From Datnioides undecimradiatus (lineage: Eukaryota; Chordata; Actinopteri; Lobotiformes; Datnioididae), in contig WARS01000052.1 in the NCBI GenBank assembly GCA_008933995.1, positions 3,038,001 to 3,102,000 on the forward strand: a stretch of 64,000 bases of DNA, written 5' to 3'. Both the position numbers and the translations under genes were made by a program. The notes beneath the pieces are model-generated. The model was given only the letters and a program-made list of their open reading frames with translations. It searched no databases and was not told the origin of the DNA. Positions 27,401 through 36,400 of this stretch are shown in pieces (position 1 is the stretch's first letter; every line of letters starts with the position of its first letter).

Positions 27401-30400
27401 GTCATGATAAATGATCACACTGGCGAAAGCGCACCAGTAGTTGCGGTGGCGACACGTCACACCTCAAGCTCATCACCCATTCATACATTTGACGTCATCA
27501 CAGTTTGCTCACGCTCTCCTTTTCTCACTGCTTCTCTCTCTCCAGACGAGTTACCTCTCTACGTTCAGACAGGTTTACACTGTGGGCTACGCCACCTCGC
27601 TCATCTCCCTCATTACAGCCATAGTGGTGTTTACAGCCTTCAGGTGAGTTCGGGACAGCACACACTGTCCTAGATACACACACGAGATGAGGGCAATAAA
27701 AGCGACTACACCTAGATGCTCACTCCCTCAATATTTGTGGCGTCAAGAGCCTGGAGAAGAGCTGTTTTAGAGAACAGTATGTAGCTGTAACACATCGGAC
27801 AAAGATACAAATATCCAGATATTCATTTGATCAGCTGTCAGATCGGTTAAAACCAGTTATATGAATTCTAATGGATCATCTTACACATGCAGATTCATGC
27901 AGATGATTGTCTTCTTCTGATTGTCTTATGAAACACTAATTTACATGTGAAGCATATGTGAGTGGTTCATGGTCGAGAATAACTAAGTATCTGTTCGATG
28001 GATAATATCCTGTATTTTACAGATATACAGGGAAACCCTTGCAATCCCGAAACTGCATTATAAATCTGCATAAATTCAAGTATTTGCCATCAACAGTCAA
28101 TCAGAATAGTTATATAGTGTGTGGAAAAGGTGCTAAAATGACAAACTCACAGTAAATTTTGTATTCTGAATGCTTTTACAGCAACTTTTAACTCATTTCT
28201 CCCTTTTTTTCTTTATGGGCACAAACACAAACAGTAGGTTCTGAGTATTTGATGTCTTTTAAACCCAAGATTTCAATTAAAAGTTACAGTTACAATTAAA
28301 AAAGTTGCATTAAACTACCGGCGGCAGGCAGATGATGCTTATTTAAACAGTGTTTTTCGAAATAGCAAGCTGCACACTAGCTGGTGTGTTTACACAGTGC
28401 TCTGAGAGTAGAGGCGGCAGCAGTGTCTGTAGGTCTTCACTGTAATGCAGCTTTAAGTGGCTCATTACAGATAAAACGATTTGTATATATATGTTTATCT
28501 TTTACTCTCCTTTCTGTCTGGTTGTGCTTCTTTCAGGAAGTTCCGCTGCACCAGAAACTACATCCACATCAACCTCTTTTCCTCCTTCGTCCTGAGAGCC
28601 AGCGCTGTCTTCATCAAAGACACTGTGCTGTTTGCCGACGAGACCCTGGACCACTGCTTGGTGTCCACGGTGAGCACGCTAATTAGCCAATAATGTTGCC
28701 GTCATGAAGCAGATTCCCACATCTGCTGTGTGATTGAGTTAGCAATGGTCAGGGACAGGAAAGGGGAGCGAACGAGGGGAAGACATGTGGCGAACTGATG
28801 AATGGCACCTGTCATTTCCAGCGAATCCTTGTCATTAGATTGGATTGATTAATTACTGTAGCAACAATGCAGAGCAGGTTAAACACAAACAACAGCAGGT
28901 TTGTTGTATTTTAATATGAATGAAGATACTATAACGCTTCCACTTTGTTCTGCAGTTAGTTTGGTTTCCTGGTTTGTGACAGCAGTGAATCTTCACACCC
29001 CCTGTGGCGACAGCTGTGGCCAGAGGCCAGGTTTTCCATCCATCCATCCCATTCTGGTTAATGCCACATCGCCTGGAGCGAAATACTGCAAATTTAGCAC
29101 AAACGTCCACTTGGACTCAAGGCTGAACCGAACAGATTTTCTAGAGTCATAGAGGATCTTTCAAAACATATTTTGTCCTAATTATGAAAACATAATGCCA
29201 AATAGGATGAAATAAGGAAATTATTATTATATTATATTTATCTGGCTGACTGAGACGGACAACTGTGTGTCATTAATTCTTGTTTTCATTTGAAATGAGT
29301 CCATTCAACTTGTGGAGGAGAGTTTTTTGAATTTCTTTTTTTTTTTTTTTGCTATTTGCAGCTTTGTCAATACGATATATACAAATGAAATGAATACAAA
29401 ATTAATTTTATATCATCATTGCACTACCTTAGTCTTCAATATAGAAGCATAATCAAAAGGTTTTTAAAACATATTCCAATGATTTACGTCTGCTGCCCTC
29501 GGTGCTTGGTAATGGGTAACACCATAATACATATAATATTTTGAATTTATTGTCAAAAAAGACTGTTTGACGCATTAAGGTGGTGAAAAAAAGTTTAATA
29601 ATCAACCCTGCAGAGTGATCTCAATGTAGCACTGCTGATGGACACACTCTATTAATATATTTTTTATTGTATTCATACAAATAAATGCTATATGGCAGCG
29701 ACATCAAGGCTCTCGTATAATGGAATTTGTTTGTGTGCAACTGCACTGAAAACCACTGAAATACAAATTTTGGTGACTTTGAATTGAGCTATTTTATGGT
29801 TTATGAGAAAATTCCAAGTTATTAAATTAACAATATAATATAAATAATATAATATAAAATAATAATATAAAAACCTGAAAAAAGCATTATCACAAATGTG
29901 AAAACAGGACTGTTTTTCTTAGCTCATAAGGAGCGTGGAAGTCTGGAAAGGCAAGTTTAATGGCATTTCAAGATGCATGCATTAAAGTAACAGAAAGTCA
30001 TATATATAAAAGGACGGAATATGAAAAAAGATGTGTTTAAGGTGTAGTGCGTAATTATAAGATACCATTAATGCCCTTGCTGCCGTACAGAAAGACTCTA
30101 CTAACACTTTATTTCCTCCATCTCTTCCTCTTGAGAGAAAGTTCCTAATGACTCATCTGGACCTCGCAGCTGTACCGTGTGCATGGCTTCAGCGTTGAAT
30201 CACTTTGCTCTGTCGCATCCTCTCCAGACAGCGTGCAAGTCAGCCGTGGCTTTCTTCCAGTTCAGCATCCTGGCCAATTACTTCTGGTTGCTGGTGGAGG
30301 GCATGTACCTGCAGACCCTGCTGGCCCTGACCTTCGTCTCTCAGAGGAAATACTTCTGGTGGTACATCCTGATTGGATGGGGTGAGTGGACCGAAGAGGT

Positions 30401-33400
30401 TGCGTGTGAGGATGACAAAAGCCGCGACAGACTAACGATCAAGTGATGTTTGGTTACATTTAAACACATATACACAATAGCTACTCTTGGTTTTAGTCTT
30501 GTCTCCGCATGTTTCTGAGGTTTTTGAATTAAATCATTAGGTAAATCATGTAATGTTGAATTTGATAATGTAGTAGATACATACATATTTTGCTCAAGCT
30601 GAAACATTTCTGATTTGCGACTTCTGCACTTCTTCGGGTCGCCGTGTAGCATCTGAATACACCTTCCCATTGACTCTGTGAGCTATTACAGTGCCTTTGA
30701 AATCTGCTACACATTGTCATCTGATCTCGAAGTTAAGAAATAGAGAGAGGCTTTCTGGATTTACAGTCTCAAGGTACTGAATTGGAGTTAAACAAATTAA
30801 TATTTAATCACTACAAAGAGTTTCCACAGCTGTCTGGATAAAGGTTTTGTAGTTTATTACCTGGTTTTGCATTTTTAAACACTCACAAGTTTGTTTCCTT
30901 GACTTTGCAGTGAAACTCTGAGACACTGATGATTTTATTGCTGGATTTTCACAGTTTTTATTGACTTCTTGTAAACTGTACATGGCAGTGTTCAGGAGGG
31001 GAGCTCCAGAGTCGCTGATCTGACGTCAGTTCATTCACAGTAGAAAAACAACACACGAAGGAGCCTGTGATGCATAAATGTCTGCGTCAATCACGTTTGG
31101 GAACTCCTCAAACTCAAAATTTGTTCTCTAATGGGCGAGCCAACCCCCATACTGATCCTACACGATAACGTGGCACACTTGATCCTGTGTGAGTGATTCA
31201 GCTGGTCATTTCTGAACCTGCTGTTTGTGGTGTTTTTATTTTGAGGATTTCCTGTTGTGTGTACCTTTTGTTATCACACAATATGCTCACGTTCGGGTAG
31301 GAAATCTATTCCCAGACAATAATTCGGCGACCAAAAATGGCTGCTCATGTTCTTGTTTCCTCTGCTCTTCCTTTGTTTTCTTCCTTATCGTTTGCTTCTC
31401 TACGGATGTCCTAAGTGCTTTCCCTTTGTGTTTTCCTGTATTGCTTGGTCACCTGATTTCCATTGTCTTCCTCTCCCCACCTTATTGTCTCTTTGTGTTT
31501 GCTGCATATCTTCCTCTTTACGCCTGTAGTGCTTCCACTGCGGTTCGACAGCCTTTGTCTATATCATTTCCATCCTGTTACCTCGATGTCACAGTCTAAT
31601 CAAGAGACCGCATGCTGAGAGGTCTCCCACCAGCCGTGTGTGGGGCAGCCGTGGAAGTGAGAAACAGCAGCACACCTGAGTTTTTAAGACTTCCTGAAAC
31701 TTTTTGCCTACAGAACATACGACTGCCAAAACAAACATTTCTGGAGGTCATGCTGATCTTTCTGCTCTCCTGTCTGTTTATCGTGAAAGTCAATAAAACC
31801 TTGTAAAGCTCAGCCAGCGCTGAGACAACTGAGATGGTCGCAGGAGTATTTCTAATAAGGATACAGATTGAACTTGGCAGGATGTGGTGAAGTGTGGCAG
31901 CCGGATGGATACTCCAATCCCCCTCTTTACATCTGTGCAGACCCAGCACACCTGTATCTACTCAGACAATCACACGCACAAAGGGACTAATAACCCACAG
32001 AGGGAGGGAGCGCAAAGATGGTGGAGGGCATGACAGAAACCTACCAACTCTGGTGATCCACTTTCAATCTAGTGCCTACATGAGGTTCACATATTTGGTG
32101 TTTATTGAAATGTCTAAAGAACAATTGGACACATAGATATGAAGATCCATAGGCATGAAGATGAACCCTGGTAGCGCTGGTCCAATTTATCATCTAGTAG
32201 GTGCAGAGAGAGGTTTATGACTAAAAGGCCAGACCCTCACATGCTAATTTAATAAGCTGGAACATATTGACTTAACAAACATATTAGCATAGCTCTAAAT
32301 CTAAATTTAAAGTCTGAGATTGTATAGGAAAAGTTTATTTGAATAGTAAACTGGTTATTTTAATCCCAGTGCCACTCAACATTTGTGGCAATGTAGTCTA
32401 AGATTGCAGTTTGACACAACTTAAGACAAAACCAGTTTCAACAAAACGGTCTGTACTGAGGCATTTATTAGCTTCTGACTCTGGTAGAGTAGGTAAAAGG
32501 TGTAAAATGATCCCAAACCACGCACATTTTGGCATTTTGGCTAATTAATTTAATGTTTATTCACTGAGCTGCACCTGAAACAGTCTTAAGCCCCAGTCGG
32601 GAAGCCCGCCTCTCTTAGAAAACTTCTAGCATTATCACTGTGGGCATGTTAGCATGCTGACGTTAGCATTCCATCATTTATTCAGAGCATCGCTGGCTCC
32701 AAGAACAGCCTCCCAGAGCAGCAAGCTTTGCTGCAACCATCACACTTCATGCTCCGCATTTGATGGTGAAGGGTGATCACCTACTTCCAACACATATATT
32801 ATTAACAGGATCACTCCTTTGTGATAATTAATGCCAAATGTGCATTGTACATGAGTTTGACTCCCAGCGGTTATAATTATGATACTAAATGACAGTCTCC
32901 ATTCATTCGTATGTGCCAACAAAACTCATTTAGTAATGATTCCAACATAAAACTGTGCACTTGTTGCTGAGTGAAATCTGGACCCAAATATCTGCAACAA
33001 CCCAGCGTGTGGGTGTGTGTTTGTAAGTGCATTTGTGTGTGTGGCCATCACTCAGTTTTCAGAGTGGCTCTGATGTGTGTTATCAGCGCCGTTCCGGTTT
33101 GTGCTATCTTGCTCCCTCTCTTGTCTCCTGCTTTTTATCCTGTGTCTGTTTCTTCTGCTGGCATGGAGATGCAAGAGGGAGACAGATAAGTTTGATAAAC
33201 TGAGTAAGCACCGTGTTTTATATGCCGAGCAACATTTTCATTAATGCATTAAACATGTGAATTAGAGCTTTAACGTCAGATTAATTTTACTTGACAGCAT
33301 CACAAGGCATCAATAATTAATCCCTGCTCTTATGTTGCAGGGCTCCCGTCAACGGTTCTTATACTTTGGGTGTTGACCAGATTCTTCTATGACGATAGAG

Positions 33401-36400
33401 GGTAAAACATATGACATGATATGCAGCAAAGCAGATTATGCTGTGATAATGTTGTGTAGTGGCAGTAATGCTTCGCTTTGAGTGAAACATAATTGTAATA
33501 CTGAATCTTATGTGTCTGTATTTGCAGTTGCTGGGATGACACGGACAATGTTGGTATTTGGTGGATTATTAAAGGACCGATAACAGCCTCGCTGCTGGTG
33601 AGTGAGCAGCAGTGAAACTGTACCGCTACTGTCTGACTGTTCTCTAAGCCCGCCCCCCTTAGTGGCAGTTCCTAGGTAATGGCTTTGGTACAATTGGTAG
33701 AATTTTTTTTTAAAGGTTGTTTCACTTATCAGGAGCATTTCCTCCACTTTTTATGCATTTTCCAATTTTCACATTAAACCCTCTTGCAAAATTCAGAAAA
33801 ACCTCGAAACATTGCAAAAGAGTTCTTACGCTACAGATACGTTACAGACAAAAACATCCCGTCCATGGCAACCAATGCCACTCATTCAGTGTCTTTTCTC
33901 AAATTTGTTTTCATTAAATTGTGTTTTTATTTCTCCAACTGCGTGAAATGTTTCTACTCCAGGTCAACATTGTCATCTTCATCAACGTGATCCGGATTCT
34001 GGTTCAGAAGCTTAAATCCTCAGCCATGGCCGGGAACAATGACACTGGGCATTTTATGTGAGTCACAAACAACAACAACAACAACAACAAAAACCCCCAT
34101 TAAACTCCTGAATCACAAGACCGAGTTTTGAACCCAACTGAAAGGCTCGAAGGCCAACAGGGAGTTTGAAAGCACAATTTATTTTCACAAAGTAACAACA
34201 CAAATACGTCAATAACAAATGACAAAATCTAAACATAAAATCACTCTTACTAGGAAAAATCTAAACTAACAAAAAGTCACTCGTTCGAGGAAACACATTC
34301 TAGGAATTTACAAAGTAACAAATGAATGAATCAAACCAGACAAAGTAACAAATGAATGAATCAAACCAGACAAAGTAACAAATGAATGAATCAAAACTAG
34401 GCAAACCAGGAACAGACGAGACAAGGCAGAAATCATGAACAGGAACAGGGCGCTGGTTGTCGGACGCAAAACAAACATGATGAACTGGGAGACGCGGACT
34501 TATATACACGTGAGGGAATGGGGAACAGGCGAAATCTTTCAAAATAAAACTTGAAATGACAAGACAATACAGACACCAAAACAAACTGAAAACTTGACCA
34601 TCTTACTGAACCGTGACGCTGAATGGGTGGAAATTTGGTGACAATATATCTTTTTTTTTTTTTTAAAGGGAGCTTTCCTAAAATCCATACAGCAACAAGG
34701 ATATATATAAATATCTCAGTAAAGTCAGCAATACCAGAAGCTTCTTCCCAAAGAGATAAGAAGAGTTTGGATTGATGGACGGAGCTGCCTCAGCAAATAG
34801 TGTTGGCAAGAGCGTGTATCAGCAGAGCAGCTAGTGAGGAGTGTCAGGCTATAAAGGCTGCCTTGTTCACTTGATAATGAGATTGGACGTTAGTTCCCAG
34901 CAGGTAGTCGTACAGCTGAGATATGGGCTATTGATTGCGGGGGAAGAAAGAAGCAGATGAAGTGAGGCTGCTAATACAGAGAACAAACGGCTTCATGTCG
35001 TACATGACGTTTATCTTAGCTCGGCTCCGGATCCTTTAAATATTTAGAAACTGAGAGGATTTTAATACCAGTTGAGAAATTATGAAGAATTAAAAATGTA
35101 TAACGTAGATAACTGTTTCTTTATAAAATGATTAAACAGTTGAGGTGGGAGTTTACAGGGATGGTGTCATGAGTATCAATAATGCTATATGCTAGTCACT
35201 GACTTATAAAACAATGCAGTATTTTTACATTGGTTACATTACATTTACATTTTACATTGGTTATTTTAAGTTGTGTTAGCTGAATGAGCTAGCATTAGGC
35301 TAACTTAATAACCTAGCTTCATTGCATTTCTTAGCTCTTAGCTAAGAACTGTAGCCTCCTTAAGTACAAAGTGGAGGTAGGCTACATGAACATTACTTGT
35401 TTTTCTCCTTAACAGCATCTCAAAGGCAAATATGGTTTTTACTTAACTACATTTATCTCTCAGCTTGAGTAACTTGTTACTTGCAGCATTATGTAAAATA
35501 ATATATAGAATACAGACAAATTAAAATTAGCTCCATGTTAGCATACAATGAGCACATTAATGCATCAGTGCCTGTAATATCATAATTATAAGAAGGTATA
35601 GTGTCATGCACGTAAATAACATTTCCGAACATTGGTGCAGGAGTCGTAATAGTAACAGCAGTAGCATAACAGTGTAGTATTGCTGTTTGCAGATTTCCCA
35701 GTGAAGTGCTTGAACAGGTGCTGAGACTTAAAAAATGAAAGAAAGAAAAGCCTCGTGCGTGTTTTTCCCTCCTCTTGCCATCTCTCACGCTCTGTGCCTC
35801 TCTCTGACTCTGCTTTTTCAATGTCCCTCTCACCAGTCTTCATCCTCTCCTGCTGCCGACGCTTCTGGGACTCGGTACTCTCCCCTCTGTGTGCGCGTGT
35901 GTGTGGATATGTATTACTCATGCTGTGGGAACGTAACACATTACTCAGTCACAACATGGGGACAAAATGAAAGTGCCCATATTGTATTTAATTTTGAGGT
36001 GAAGGCTACGTTCAAAGTCTGGGTAACTACCTGCCACAGCAAGCTAGCATTAGAGATGTTGCTTAGCATTTAGCAGTAAGATGTGCTTAAGTACAGCCTC
36101 AAAGCTGGAAGTTTGCAGTACCTCCTTTTCTGCACAGAATAAATTCAGAGACTTTAAAGTTTCTTCTTTCAGACTAAGAACCAGTTTTTCAGTTTAAGGT
36201 AAAACTGCTGAGTGAGGAGTTTTTACATGTCGGAAATAGGTGGCAGTTTCTTTGAAGAGTTTACTATGAACAGGGAAAGGAAGGTGATTTGATGCAATCC
36301 CTTGATAAAATGCTGAACTCTTCCCTGCAGTTTAAGAGAGAAAATGTTGTGTCTGTGAATCTGCTCCCAGAAATCCTGCTCTGCCTGCAATGAATCCCTC

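Noticed and set aside
31225-31599. 124-aa open frame in ghrhr intron 7
   Set aside because: Low-complexity Phe/Leu/Ser-rich translation of a pyrimidine-rich, repeat-like segment; no motif or splice context.
34311-34400. CRISPR-like direct repeats
   Set aside because: Units are contiguous with no spacers, in a vertebrate intron; a simple tandem repeat.
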